From the NCBI RefSeq assembly GCF_014642855.1, contig NZ_BMJB01000001.1, positions 1,054,001-1,118,000 on the forward strand: a stretch of 64,000 nt of DNA. Direction: 5' to 3'. A program made the position numbers and the translations under genes. Numbering within the stretch: position 1 is the first letter of the stretch; each line of letters begins with the position of its first letter. This DNA comes from Edaphobacter acidisoli. GTDB lineage: Bacteria > Acidobacteriota > Terriglobia > Terriglobales > Acidobacteriaceae. Below the pieces are notes generated by a model. It was not told the origin of the DNA, did not search any database, and worked only from the letters and a program-made list of their open reading frames with translations. Of this stretch, positions 1 to 8,347 are shown piece after piece.

Positions 1-957
1 CAGGGCGAGACCGCCTTCGGCAAGCCCATCATCGACGGCCAGCACCCGCACGACTTCTTCATGGAACTCGGCGCACTCTACGACATCAAGCCAACCGAGC
101 ACACACTCATCAGCTTCTACGCCGGACCCGTAGGAGACCCAGCCATCGGCCCCATCGCCTATCCACACCGCATCTCCGCATCAGAAGATCCACTTGCCGC
201 ACTCGGTCACCATCAGGAAGACTCCACCCACATCGCCTTCAACGTCCTCACCGCTGGCGTCACCTGGCGCTGGCTCCGCTTTGAAGAATCCGGCTTCCAC
301 GGCGGCGAACCCTCCGAGCAGCGCTGGGGCTTCCAGCCATCGTCCAACGGCCACGCCATCGACAGTTACTCCTCACGCATCACCTTTTCTCCCACGCAAA
401 ATCTCACCAGCCAATACTCCATCGCCCACATCACCAGTCCCGAAGCCCTCTACCCCGGCGAAGACCAGCAGCGCCAAACCGCATCCATCATGTACAACCG
501 CCCCATCGGCGCGCACCACAACACCACCTCCATGCCCGGCATGAACATGAATATGGACATGACCACTCCAGCCACCGGCAACTGGTCCACCACGCTCCTC
601 TGGGGCCGCACCAAATCGCTCACCGACGGCAGCAAAGAAAACAGCTACCTGCTCGAATCGCTCCTCCAGTTCCACACTCGCAACTACCTCTGGACGCGCA
701 TCGAAAACGCAGGCCGCTCCAACGAACTCCTGCTCACACCGGGCGAGCCACTGCCGCCCCACTTCGAAGAATCCCCCATCGGCCACGTAGCAGCCTACAG
801 CTTCGGCTACGGCCGCGACTTCCGCATCGCCCCACACCTCGTCGCCGCTCCCGGAGGACAGTTCACGACCTACTCGACGCCCAGCGCGCTCGTCACAACC
901 TACGGACGACATCCATACGGAGTCGCACTCTTCGTCCGCTTCCGCATCGCACAATAA
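1..957 (+). CDS. C-terminal part of a Met-rich outer-membrane-type protein (5' end outside window)
   Basis: The frame is open from base 1, so the gene starts upstream and only the last 318 residues are present. The visible start carries a DGQHPHDFFMEL stretch, followed by alternating polar and aromatic segments. It ends in a strand-like tail (GVALFVRFRIAQ), as in outer-membrane beta-barrels. Around residues 178-188 there is a methionine-rich patch (MPGMNMNMDMT) and several histidines, a composition typical of copper or silver handling. From memory, similar proteins sit near heavy-metal efflux genes; this is inference because the upstream neighbours are not visible. No catalytic motif was recognised. 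An in-frame ATG at 61 exists but has no reason to be the true start. Confidence 0.6.
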   Translation, partial: QGETAFGKPIIDGQHPHDFFMELGALYDIKPTEHTLISFYAGPVGDPAIGPIAYPHRISASEDPLAALGHHQEDSTHIAFNVLTAGVTWRWLRFEESGFHGGEPSEQRWGFQPSSNGHAIDSYSSRITFSPTQNLTSQYSIAHITSPEALYPGEDQQRQTASIMYNRPIGAHHNTTSMPGMNMNMDMTTPATGNWSTTLLWGRTKSLTDGSKENSYLLESLLQFHTRNYLWTRIENAGRSNELLLTPGEPLPPHFEESPIGHVAAYSFGYGRDFRIAPHLVAAPGGQFTTYSTPSALVTTYGRHPYGVALFVRFRIAQ

Positions 958-980
958 GCTTTCGTACTGCTGTTGCCTTC

Positions 981-1024
981 TTTGCATTTCCATTCCGCAG
1001 CGCAGCGGAGGAATCTGCTGTTCC
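981..1024. repeat. Dispersed palindromic repeat (CATTCCGC family)
   Basis: The segment reads TTTGCATTTCCATTCCGC, then a short GC core, then GGAGGAATCTG. ATTCC and GGAAT can pair, giving an imperfect hairpin. A near-identical copy lies at 23443-23487. It occupies the short gap before rdgB. Confidence 0.6.
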
Positions 1025-1046
1025 CTCTCCGAGCCGAAATGTCACA

Positions 1047-1670
1047 ATGAAGCCAATACCAATGACTCTCTACGTCGCCACAACCAACCCAGGCAAACTG
1101 CGCGACTTCGCTGCCGCAGCAAACAGCAGCGTAACAATCGAGCCGCTCCCCGGTCTAAAAGAAATCCCCGCCCCACCCGAAGACGAACCAACCTTCGAAG
1201 GCAACGCCCGTGCGAAGGCCGTCTATTATTCCCAGCACGCTCCAGGCAAGATCATCCTCGCCGATGACTCCGGCCTCGAAGTCGACGCGCTCGCGGGAGC
1301 ACCCGGAGTCCGCTCCGCCCGCTACGCCGAAGACCTCAACTTCCCCGTCCCGCCGGACACATCGACCGACGAGCGCAACAACCTCTGCCTCCTCGAAGCC
1401 CTCAGCCACATCCCCGACCCGCACCCTGCCCGATACCACTGCGTCCTCGCGGCAGCCCGCGACGGCGAAATCATCGCCACAGCCCACGGCACTGTCGAAG
1501 GCGAAATCCAAAATGCTCCACGTGGAACACTCGGCTTCGGCTACGACCCCCTCTTCTATCTCCCTGAACAAAACAAAACCATGGCAGAGCTCGACGCCCA
1601 AACCAAACTCGCTTTCAGCCATCGCGGACGCGCTCTCCTAGCATTGGAAACGAAATTATTTACAAGTTGA
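1047..1670 (+). CDS. rdgB: Non-canonical purine NTP pyrophosphatase (RdgB/HAM1)
   Basis: Cytosolic house-cleaning enzyme that hydrolyses dITP, dITP-like and XTP nucleotides to monophosphates, keeping deaminated purines out of DNA and RNA. The 207-residue length fits the family. The nucleotide-binding start TTNPGK is at residues 12-17, the metal-binding DDSGLEVDAL at 73-82 and the GFGYDPLF motif at about 170, with a closing SHRGRAL. An in-frame second ATG at 1062 would give a start nearer the usual family N-terminus, so the first five residues are uncertain. It is followed, without a gap, by a small membrane protein of different base composition. Confidence 0.95.
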   Translation: MKPIPMTLYVATTNPGKLRDFAAAANSSVTIEPLPGLKEIPAPPEDEPTFEGNARAKAVYYSQHAPGKIILADDSGLEVDALAGAPGVRSARYAEDLNFPVPPDTSTDERNNLCLLEALSHIPDPHPARYHCVLAAARDGEIIATAHGTVEGEIQNAPRGTLGFGYDPLFYLPEQNKTMAELDAQTKLAFSHRGRALLALETKLFTS

Positions 1671-1702
1671 TCAGCAACAACACGGCTGGTAGCGTTAGTG
1701 CG

Positions 1703-2122
1703 ATGAGAGATGCTGTAATCATGCTCGCTCGGGTAGGCGCTCTTGTGCCGCTTGTTCTTTCAGAGTTTGGGGCTCTCGGTCTATTAATTGTTGTGGCATT
1801 TCCCAGCAGGACTGGCAAACGGCCTTACGGCCTCATCTGCGGTTTAGCAATCGTGGCCATCGTCCTAGGGTTTTCGCTTTTCAAAATATTTCGAAATCGT
1901 TGGGCGACATTGCTTGGCGCATGTGTGTCTATAGCGTGGCTAGTTCTGGGTCTTCAGACTCTCTATGATGTTCGGGTGCATCCTCAGTACAACTCTGGCG
2001 ATGAAGGATACATTATTGTCTTCATGATTCCTTTTGGTGCCGTCGGAATAATTTGCTGGGTGGTACTGTTCTTAATTGAGCGCCACGCTGATCGCTCAAT
2101 CAAGACATTAAATAGCGCTTGA
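1703..2122 (+). CDS. Small hypothetical membrane protein
   Basis: A 139-residue protein with four hydrophobic stretches (roughly residues 5-30, 42-60, 66-85 and 105-125) and a basic-polar tail, so probably a four-helix inner-membrane protein. ATG at 1703 was chosen; an in-frame TTG at 1667 overlaps the rdgB stop and would add 12 residues. No family was recognised. Base composition is clearly more AT-rich than in rdgB or sdhC, and codons such as ATT, TTT and GGT are common, suggesting a recently acquired or weakly expressed gene. It lies between rdgB and the promoter of the sdh genes. Confidence 0.6.
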   Translation: MRDAVIMLARVGALVPLVLSEFGALGLLIVVAFPSRTGKRPYGLICGLAIVAIVLGFSLFKIFRNRWATLLGACVSIAWLVLGLQTLYDVRVHPQYNSGDEGYIIVFMIPFGAVGIICWVVLFLIERHADRSIKTLNSA

Positions 2123-2233
2123 AACTGAAGAAGGAAAATTGCCGCTTATAGAATTGGGGGTCTCCTGCTCGATGTCTGCGATCCTTAAAATCGCACAATC
2201 TTTACGATAACCGCACAAAACCAGTCCATTTTC

Positions 2234-2262
2234 TTGACGCTGACCAGACAGCGCGGAATAAT
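2234..2262 (+). promoter_or_regulatory. Predicted sigma-70 promoter of the sdh genes
   Basis: TTGACG at 2234-2239 and AATAAT at 2257-2262 are separated by 17 bases, close to the consensus -35/-10 pair. The element is about 55 bases before the sdhC ATG, which has a strong AAGGAG at 2308-2313. Confidence 0.6.
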
Positions 2263-2318
2263 CAGCCTGCTGCACTTTTTCCTCGACCACCCGAACCATA
2301 CCGAACCAAGGAGTCCCT

Positions 2319-3128
2319 ATGGCCACCGCTGCCTCGCCAGCCTCTCCCGCGACACCGCCTCCCCAAGGTATTAAGGGCGGCGTGCAACCGCTCCGCGCAG
2401 GCGAGGGAAACTCCTACTTCTGGCGCAAGTTGCACTCGCTCACCGGCATCGTGCCCATCGGCGCCTTCCTCATCGAGCACATCATCTCGAACTTCGAGAC
2501 CGTCCACGGCCCGCTCGCCTATGCCAAGCAGGTGCTCTTCCTGAACTCGCTGCCGCTGGTCCGTGTGCTGGAGTGGACGCTCATCTTCATCCCGCTCGCC
2601 TACCACGCGCTCTACGGCGTCTACATCGCGGTGCGCGGACGCAACAACGTCAACGTCTACCCCTGGGCGGGCAACCGGATGTACCTCTCGCAGCGCGTCA
2701 CCGGCATCATCGCGCTGCTCTATATCGTCTACCACGTCTGGACGCAGCGCTTCTCGGGCGTCAGCCTGCCGGAGCATCCCGGCGCGGCCTTCGCCAAGGT
2801 CCAGCACGAACTCGCCAATCCGTGGATTCTCGCCGTCTACGTCATCGCCATGATCGCCACCACGTGGCACTTCGCCTACGGCACATGGCTCTTCGCCGCG
2901 AAGTGGGGCATCACCCCCGGCGACAAGGCCCGCAAGAAGTTCGGCTACGTCTGCGCCCTCGGCGGCATCATCCTCTGCCTGATGGGACTGGCCAGCATCT
3001 ATGCCGTCGTCACCGCGCCGCCTGCGCCCGATGATGTGATGCCCATGCAGACATCGAGCCTTACTAGGCCTGCGCCTACTACAGTCAAGCCCGGCGCAAC
3101 GAATCCAATTGAGCCGGAGCAAACTTGA
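2319..3128 (+). CDS. sdhC: Succinate dehydrogenase cytochrome b subunit (SdhC, b558 type)
   Basis: Membrane anchor of complex II, carrying heme b and passing electrons from SdhB to quinone. The 269 residues contain about five transmembrane helices and no partner sdhD is present, as expected of the single-anchor Bacillus/epsilon-type enzyme. Candidate heme ligands are His39 or His54 (helix 1), His96 (LAYHALYG), His139 (VYHVW) and a later His in TTWHFAYG. The N-terminus is Ala/Pro-rich and the last 40 residues form a hydrophilic Pro/Thr tail. The start is fixed by AAGGAG six bases upstream. The stop overlaps the next small gene by one base, and sdhA follows. Confidence 0.93.
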   Translation: MATAASPASPATPPPQGIKGGVQPLRAGEGNSYFWRKLHSLTGIVPIGAFLIEHIISNFETVHGPLAYAKQVLFLNSLPLVRVLEWTLIFIPLAYHALYGVYIAVRGRNNVNVYPWAGNRMYLSQRVTGIIALLYIVYHVWTQRFSGVSLPEHPGAAFAKVQHELANPWILAVYVIAMIATTWHFAYGTWLFAAKWGITPGDKARKKFGYVCALGGIILCLMGLASIYAVVTAPPAPDDVMPMQTSSLTRPAPTTVKPGATNPIEPEQT

Positions 3129-3406
3129 TGAATTTCAAATATGGGCCAGTTATGTCGTGGTTCACGATAGGTTTTTTGAGTTGCTTTCTCTTCCTTGGAA
3201 GGCTACGTCATGATGTGCGAGTTGCAGGAAACGGAACAGATGCTGTCGACCATATGAATTTTCTTCCGTTTAGCTCGAACAGCGTTTATGCAGCACATCG
3301 CCGACTACTTCCAACAAGTCGGCTAAGGAAGCTCTTCGGTTTTGCTATTTGCGCTTTTGTCGTCACAACACTGTTCTTTGGATTATGCCTCGCGGCTGGG
3401 GTTTAA
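3128..3406 (+). CDS. Small hypothetical protein between sdhC and sdhA
   Basis: A 92-residue ORF whose ATG shares one base with the sdhC TGA, so it could be translationally coupled. It has a hydrophobic N-terminal segment (residues 8-22), a polar centre and a C-terminal hydrophobic helix (about 72-90), so two membrane spans are possible. Composition is AT-richer than the flanking sdh genes and no homologous family was recognised. It may be an orphan inserted in the operon or an accessory subunit; the sequence gives no functional motif. It might also be a chance ORF, although the position makes translation plausible. Confidence 0.45.
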   Translation: MNFKYGPVMSWFTIGFLSCFLFLGRLRHDVRVAGNGTDAVDHMNFLPFSSNSVYAAHRRLLPTSRLRKLFGFAICAFVVTTLFFGLCLAAGV

Positions 3407-3450
3407 GTCGTGACGATTGTCACTACATCAAGTTTGGCTAGGTAAAAAAT

Positions 3451-5226
3451 ATGGCAGCAGCAACTCCCAGAATCATCGTCGTAGGCGGCGGACTCGCCGG
3501 ACTCTCCGCCGTCATCAAGATCGCCGAAGCCGGCGGCAAGGTCGATCTCTTCTCCATCGTCCCGGTCAAGCGTTCGCACTCCGTCTGCGCGCAGGGCGGC
3601 ATCAACTCCGCCAAGAACCTGAAGGGCGAAGGCGACACCCCCTGGGCGCACTTCGACGACACCATCTACGGCGGCGACTTCCTCGCCAACCAGACCCCCG
3701 TCAAGCAGATGTGCGAGCAGGGCCCGGCCATCATCGACCTGCTCGACCGCATGGGCGTCCCCTTCAACCGCACCCCCGAGGGCCTGCTCGACTTCCGGCG
3801 CTTCGGCGGCACACTCTTCCACCGCACCGCCTTCGCGGGAGCCACCACAGGCCAGCAGCTTCTCTACGCGCTCGACGAGCAGGTGCGCCGCTTCGAGTCC
3901 GAGGGCAAGGTGCAGAAGTACGAAGGCTGGGAGTTCCTCTCCGCCGTGCTCGACAACCACGGCGTAGCCCGCGGCATCTGCGCGATGGACCTGCGCACGA
4001 TGGAGGTCCGCACCTTCCCCGCCGACGCCATCATCGTCTGCACCGGCGGCAACGGAGCCATCTTCGGCAAATCCACCAACTCGGTCGTCTGCACCGGCAG
4101 CGCGCAGTCCGCGCTCTACCAGCAGGGCGCGTACTACGCCAACGGCGAGTTCATCCAGGTCCACCCCACCGCCATCCCCGGCGAAGACAAGCTGCGCCTC
4201 ATGTCCGAGTCAGCTCGCGGCGAAGGCGGGCGCGTCTGGGTGCCAAAGGACAAACTCGACAAGCGCGCCCCGCAGTCCATCCCCGAATCCGACCGCTGGT
4301 ACTTCCTAGAAGAGTGGTATCCGAAGTACGGCAACCTCGTCCCGCGCGACGTGGCCACCCGCGCCATCTTCAAGGTCGTCTACGAACACGGCATGGGCAT
4401 CGACGGCCAGCCGATGGTCTACCTCGACGTCTCGCACCTGCCCCCGGCTAGCCAGCACAAGCTCGAAGGCATCCTCGAAATCTACGAGAAGTTCGTCGGC
4501 GACGACCCGCGCAAGGTGCCGATGAAGATCTTCCCCGGCATGCACTACACCATGGGCGGCCTCTGGGTGGACAACCAGCAGCAGACCAACATCCCCGGCG
4601 TCTTCGCTGCGGGCGAGGCCGACTGCTCCATCCACGGCGCGAACCGCCTCGGCGCAAACTCGCTACTCTCCTGCATCTATGGAGGCTTCGTCGCCGGCCC
4701 CGCCGCGATGCAATATGCGAAGTCGCTCCCCGCGCAGGAAGGCGACGGAGGCGCGGCAGCCGAGCTTGCCCGCCAGAACGAATTCAATCAGCTCCTCCTC
4801 AACAACCCCGGCACCGAGAACCCCTTCAGGATCTGGCGCGAGCTGGGCGAGACCATGACCAAGCACGCGACCATCATCCGCTACAACAAGGGCCTCGAAG
4901 AGGCGGACGCGAAGATCGTCGAACTGCTCGGTCGCTACCGCAACGTCAACCTCTCAGACAAGAGCCAGTGGGCCAACACCAGCTTCGCCTTCACGCGCCA
5001 GCTCTGGAACATGCTCCAGCTCGCCCGAGTCATCGTGCAGGGCGCGCGCCTCCGCGACGAGAGCCGCGGCGCACACTACAAGCCGGACTTCCCCGAGCGC
5101 AACGACGAGAAGTTCCTCAAGACCACCAAAGCAGCATTCAAAAATGACGCCCCCGCCTTCGAGTACGAAGCCGTGGACATCAGCCACATCAACCCACGCC
5201 CGCGCCGCTACGACGCCGCGACCTAA
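3451..5226 (+). CDS. sdhA: Succinate dehydrogenase flavoprotein subunit (SdhA)
   Basis: Catalytic subunit of complex II, oxidising succinate to fumarate with covalently bound FAD on the cytoplasmic face. The 591 residues include the FAD-binding GGGLAG (12-17) and the HSVCAQGG motif, whose His43 is the FAD-linking residue. They also include the substrate-binding HPTAIPG and ESARGEGG segments and the C-terminal GANRLGANSLL flavin motif. Length and motif order match Bacillus-type SdhA. sdhC lies upstream; sdhB is 471 bases downstream rather than immediately adjacent, which is unusual for an sdhCAB unit. Confidence 0.96.
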   Translation: MAAATPRIIVVGGGLAGLSAVIKIAEAGGKVDLFSIVPVKRSHSVCAQGGINSAKNLKGEGDTPWAHFDDTIYGGDFLANQTPVKQMCEQGPAIIDLLDRMGVPFNRTPEGLLDFRRFGGTLFHRTAFAGATTGQQLLYALDEQVRRFESEGKVQKYEGWEFLSAVLDNHGVARGICAMDLRTMEVRTFPADAIIVCTGGNGAIFGKSTNSVVCTGSAQSALYQQGAYYANGEFIQVHPTAIPGEDKLRLMSESARGEGGRVWVPKDKLDKRAPQSIPESDRWYFLEEWYPKYGNLVPRDVATRAIFKVVYEHGMGIDGQPMVYLDVSHLPPASQHKLEGILEIYEKFVGDDPRKVPMKIFPGMHYTMGGLWVDNQQQTNIPGVFAAGEADCSIHGANRLGANSLLSCIYGGFVAGPAAMQYAKSLPAQEGDGGAAAELARQNEFNQLLLNNPGTENPFRIWRELGETMTKHATIIRYNKGLEEADAKIVELLGRYRNVNLSDKSQWANTSFAFTRQLWNMLQLARVIVQGARLRDESRGAHYKPDFPERNDEKFLKTTKAAFKNDAPAFEYEAVDISHINPRPRRYDAAT

Positions 5227-5697
5227 CCTTGTAGCCGTCATTCTGACCTTGAGCAAAGTGAAGCGAAAACCCCGCAGTTTGCTTCGGTCGCCACGAACGT
5301 AAAGGAAAGGAGGCAAAAATTGATCAGTCCAGACCGCCTAAGCAACGGTTTCCGCCGTCTAACCGGACATGTCAGGTATACACGTCTTCTATCTGATACT
5401 TGCGCTGATATACGCCTCAGTCCTCAGCTACATGTTCGTCTACTGCTCGCGCCACTGAACCGCGCAGCGAACATGCAAGGCGATGGCGCGACACTCCGCC
5501 GGGGTGGAGCGGAGTCGATCTCCGCGTGTATAACCACCACAGATTCAATTCGCAAAAAGAGCAAATTAAAGTACAACCTCAGATATTGCACTGACTGGAA
5601 GACTCAGCCCTGTTGAGTTTCGTTAAGGGCGTGGCTTAAGCCGCGCCGCAAAAGAGTAGATGAAAGACCGGGGCCGTAGCCCCTGAGGGCAATGCAG
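5227..5697 (+). other. Intergenic region between sdhA and sdhB with repeats and a hairpin
   Basis: No credible gene was found in these 471 bases. A diverged copy of the GTCATTCTGA repeat covers 5237-5282. A 20-base near-perfect palindrome centred on GGCTTAAGCC lies at 5628-5647. A GGGGC/GCCCC hairpin at 5670-5683 ends one base before the GAGGG Shine-Dalgarno (5685-5689) of sdhB. The middle is AT-richer and unstructured. A transcript crossing from sdhA must pass these elements, so sdhB may have its own promoter or be regulated by RNA structure. Confidence 0.5.
5628..5647. repeat. 20-base palindrome upstream of sdhB
   Basis: GGCGTGGCTTAAGCCGCGCC is self-complementary apart from one G-T pair. 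Together with the GGGGC hairpin 22 bases later it resembles paired palindromes of a REP-like unit. Confidence 0.5.
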
Positions 5698-6459
5698 ATG
5701 CCAAGCACCATCAAAGTCGAGATCAAGCGCCAGGCCAACCCGAACGCACCCGCCACCACCGAGAAGTTCGAGGTCCCCTACCGCCCGGGCATGAACATCA
5801 CCTCGCTGCTCGGCGAGATCGCGCTCAACCCCGTTGATGTCACCGGCAAGCCCACCACGCCCGTCACCTACGACTCGAACTGCCTCGAAGAGATCTGCGG
5901 TAGCTGCGCCATGCTCATCAACGGCAAAGCGATGATGGCCTGCTCAGCGCTGGTCGACAAGCTCACCGGCCCGAACAAGGACCAGACCATCACGCTGGCC
6001 CCGCTCTCGAAGTTCCCTATCGTGCGCGACCTCTCGGTCGACCGCAGCGTGCTGTTTGAAAACCTCAAGACGGTCAAGGCGTGGGTCCCCATCGACGGCA
6101 CCTACGACCTCGGCTCCGGCCCGCGCCAATTTCCTCAAGTTCAGGAGCAGCGCTACCCGCTCTCGAACTGCATCAGCTGCTGCTGCTGCATGGAGGTCTG
6201 CCCGCAGTTCAACGACGTGACCAATTTCGTCGGCGCAGCCACCATCGCCCAGACCAAGCTCTTCAACCTCGACCCCGCAGGCGCGGTCCTCAAAGAAGAC
6301 CGCCTCCGCGCACTCGCCGGCGACGGCGGCATCGGCGAATGCAGCTTCGCACAGAACTGCGTCATGACCTGCCCCAAGGGCCTCCCGCTCACCGAAGCCA
6401 TTAGCGACATGGGCCGCGACGTCTTCGTCCAAAAAGTCAAAGACCTCTTCGCCCGCTAA
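5698..6459 (+). CDS. sdhB: Succinate dehydrogenase iron-sulfur subunit (SdhB)
   Basis: Electron-transfer subunit of complex II linking SdhA to the heme-bearing anchor. The 253-residue form starts at the second ATG, because GAGGG at 5685-5689 is eight bases from it but only two from the ATG at 5692. Cys62, 67, 70 and 82 (spacing x4, x2, x11) bind the 2Fe-2S cluster. Cys158, 161, 164 and 168 form the CxxCxxCxxxCP ferredoxin motif, with Cys215, 221 and 225 completing the 3Fe-4S and 4Fe-4S centres. Four consecutive cysteines (161-164) are notable. A strong terminator follows the gene. Confidence 0.95.
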   Translation: MPSTIKVEIKRQANPNAPATTEKFEVPYRPGMNITSLLGEIALNPVDVTGKPTTPVTYDSNCLEEICGSCAMLINGKAMMACSALVDKLTGPNKDQTITLAPLSKFPIVRDLSVDRSVLFENLKTVKAWVPIDGTYDLGSGPRQFPQVQEQRYPLSNCISCCCCMEVCPQFNDVTNFVGAATIAQTKLFNLDPAGAVLKEDRLRALAGDGGIGECSFAQNCVMTCPKGLPLTEAISDMGRDVFVQKVKDLFAR

Positions 6460-6481
6460 GAAACAAAGCCCGGTTCAACAG

Positions 6482-6507
6482 AAAAGCCCCGATGCACCGG
6501 GGCTTTT
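6482..6507 (+). terminator. Intrinsic terminator after sdhB
   Basis: Perfect 10-base arms AAAAGCCCCG and CGGGGCTTTT (6482-6491, 6498-6507) around a six-base loop, 22 bases after the sdhB stop. The flanking A and T runs make it bidirectional, so it may also stop the convergent small gene at 6576. Confidence 0.85.
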
Positions 6508-6575
6508 CCCTTGGAAACCTCCAGGCCTTCTCAGCCCGAAAATTTCCTAACCTTGAACCTTGTTTATCTTCCACG

Positions 6576-6776
6576 CTACTTCGTGAACATCGTATCGTTC
6601 GGATTCGTCTCCTCGTTCGCGTGGATACGATTCTGCGCCCGCTTTGCGGACTGCATCGCAACGTGATCCAGCTTCTCCTGAGCGCTCTTGCCTGCCTCAG
6701 TAGCTGTAGTCTCGTCTTCAACCGCCTCATGTGAGGGTCGTGCCGCGGATTTTGTCGAATTCAGGCCCTGTGCCAT
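6576..6776 (-). CDS. Small hydrophilic hypothetical protein
   Basis: A 66-residue, highly charged protein rich in Ala, Glu, Thr and Asn without hydrophobic segments, so cytosolic and probably helical or disordered. The start is supported by GAGAGGTGG a few bases upstream on the minus strand, a better Shine-Dalgarno than most genes here. It is convergent with sdhB, sharing the terminator region, and divergent from the dipeptidase gene. The composition resembles small stress or general-purpose proteins, but no family was recognised and no function is assigned. Confidence 0.6.
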   Translation of the reverse strand: MAQGLNSTKSAARPSHEAVEDETTATEAGKSAQEKLDHVAMQSAKRAQNRIHANEETNPNDTMFTK

Positions 6777-6830
6777 ATTCCACCTCTCTTAAAGGGATGG
6801 AATGCCAGCAACTGAGGTTGCCCCTGCGCG

Positions 6831-6961
6831 CTTGCTACAATTTTCCGTCAGACAAAAGCGAAATTCAGAGTAATCAGAAATTTCCCGCAGATTATGCCGT
6901 CAAGCTACAGATATTTGGCCGAAATACTTCATCTGGATATCGCCCAACAGCTTGGTACAAT
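6831..6961 (+). promoter_or_regulatory. Two TACAATT-containing elements upstream of the dipeptidase
   Basis: CTTGCTACAATTTT at 6831 and CTTGGTACAATTCT at 6951 are near-identical and exactly 120 bases apart. Each contains TACAAT, a good -10 hexamer, but neither has a clear -35. The second is about 40 bases before the dipeptidase ATG and is the likelier promoter. Confidence 0.3.
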
Positions 6962-6997
6962 TCTTCCTGCTGAAACATTTGTTCCAAAGTAGGTGCC

Positions 6998-8254
6998 ATG
7001 AACCGTTCCCGCGTCTTCAGCCACTCGCTCGCCCTGCTCGCACTCACCGGAACCCTCGCCGCCCAAAGCGCTCAATCAGGAAAGAAGATGACCCCAGAAG
7101 AAGTCCACCAGTCCGCCATTGTCGTCGACACCCACGCCGACACACCCCAGCGCTTCGTCGACCAGCACTGGGACTTCACCTCCCCGCTCGAAGGCGGCAT
7201 GTTGAACTACGACTCCGCCAAAAAGGGCAATCTCGACGCGCAGTTCTTCTCCATCTGGGTCGATCCCGAACAGTACCCCGGCGACCGCGCCGCCTTCCGC
7301 ACGCTCGAACTCATCGATGGCACGCTCGAACAGGTCCGCAAGCACCCCGACAAGCTCCGCCTCTGCGTCTCCGCCGACGACATCCTCCAGGCCCACAAAG
7401 ACGGCAAGTTCGCCGTCCTCATGGGCATCGAAGGCGGCCACTCCATCGAAGACTCGCTCGGCCTCCTGCGCGACTACTACCGCCTCGGCGTCCGCTACAT
7501 GACCCTCACCTGGTCCAACACCAACGACTGGGCCGACTCCTCCGGCGACATCGACGACCCCAAGGTCCACCACCACGACGGCCTCACCCCATTCGGCAAA
7601 CAGGTCGTGCTCGAGATGAACCGCCTCGGCATGATGGTCGACATCTCCCACGTCTCCGACAAGACCTTCTGGGACACGATCGCCACCACGAAGGCCCCCG
7701 TCATCGCCTCGCACTCCTCCTCGCGCGCCCTCACCCACGCTGGCCGCAATATGACCGACGACATGATCCGCGCCGTAGCCAAAAACGGCGGCGTCGTCAT
7801 GGTCAACTTCTACCCCGCCTTCATCGACGAGCACTGGCGCGAAGCCTGGAACGCCTCCCGCGCCGAGCGCCAAAAAGACTACGAAGTGGCTGAAGCGCCC
7901 TACAAGGCCAAGGGACTGCCAATTCCCTTCTTCGTCGATGACCAGGTCGACCGCAAGTACGCCGCCATGATCGGCCGCGCGCCATTCGACTCGCTCATCG
8001 ACCACTTCGACCACATCATCAAGGTCGCGGGCATCGACCACGTCGGCATCGGCACCGACTTCGACGGCATCCCCGTCCCACCCGCAGGCATCGACTCCGC
8101 CGCCGACTTCCCCAAGATCACCGCAGCCCTGATGGCGCGCGGCTACAGCGCCGAAGACGTCCGCAAAGTCCTCGGCGGCAACATCCTGCGCGTCTTCCGC
8201 GAAGTCCAGGCCGACGCCGACCACACCGAAGACGTCACCATCCGCGCAAAATAA
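6998..8254 (+). CDS. Secreted membrane-dipeptidase-family enzyme (peptidase M19)
   Basis: Zinc-dependent exopeptidase of the renal dipeptidase family, expected to cleave L-Xaa-L/D-Xaa dipeptides in the periplasm. Residues 1-24 form a signal peptide (basic start, Leu/Ala core, AAQ cleavage region). Zinc ligands are the HxD pair His46/Asp48 (VVDTHADTP), the bridging Glu145 in GIEGGHS, and His218 (DISHVSD) and His239 (IASHSSSR). The family signature GIGTDFDG lies near residue 350. At 418 residues it has the full family length. It stands alone with its own upstream region, divergent from the small hydrophilic gene, and has no partner transporter nearby. Peptide or peptidoglycan-fragment recycling is the likely role. 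Confidence 0.93.
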   Translation: MNRSRVFSHSLALLALTGTLAAQSAQSGKKMTPEEVHQSAIVVDTHADTPQRFVDQHWDFTSPLEGGMLNYDSAKKGNLDAQFFSIWVDPEQYPGDRAAFRTLELIDGTLEQVRKHPDKLRLCVSADDILQAHKDGKFAVLMGIEGGHSIEDSLGLLRDYYRLGVRYMTLTWSNTNDWADSSGDIDDPKVHHHDGLTPFGKQVVLEMNRLGMMVDISHVSDKTFWDTIATTKAPVIASHSSSRALTHAGRNMTDDMIRAVAKNGGVVMVNFYPAFIDEHWREAWNASRAERQKDYEVAEAPYKAKGLPIPFFVDDQVDRKYAAMIGRAPFDSLIDHFDHIIKVAGIDHVGIGTDFDGIPVPPAGIDSAADFPKITAALMARGYSAEDVRKVLGGNILRVFREVQADADHTEDVTIRAK

Positions 8255-8347
8255 CCAGCCGCAGAATCTGTTTTTAGATTGGCTGCCTGATAAGATCTAC
8301 GATCTTACTGGGCACTATCCGATTCCTGCTGGAAGGACTTTCTGCCC

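Noticed and set aside
5320-5616. 98-codon ORF between sdhA and sdhB
   Set aside because: No Shine-Dalgarno, no protein-like pattern, and it begins with TTG; better read as spacer with repeats.
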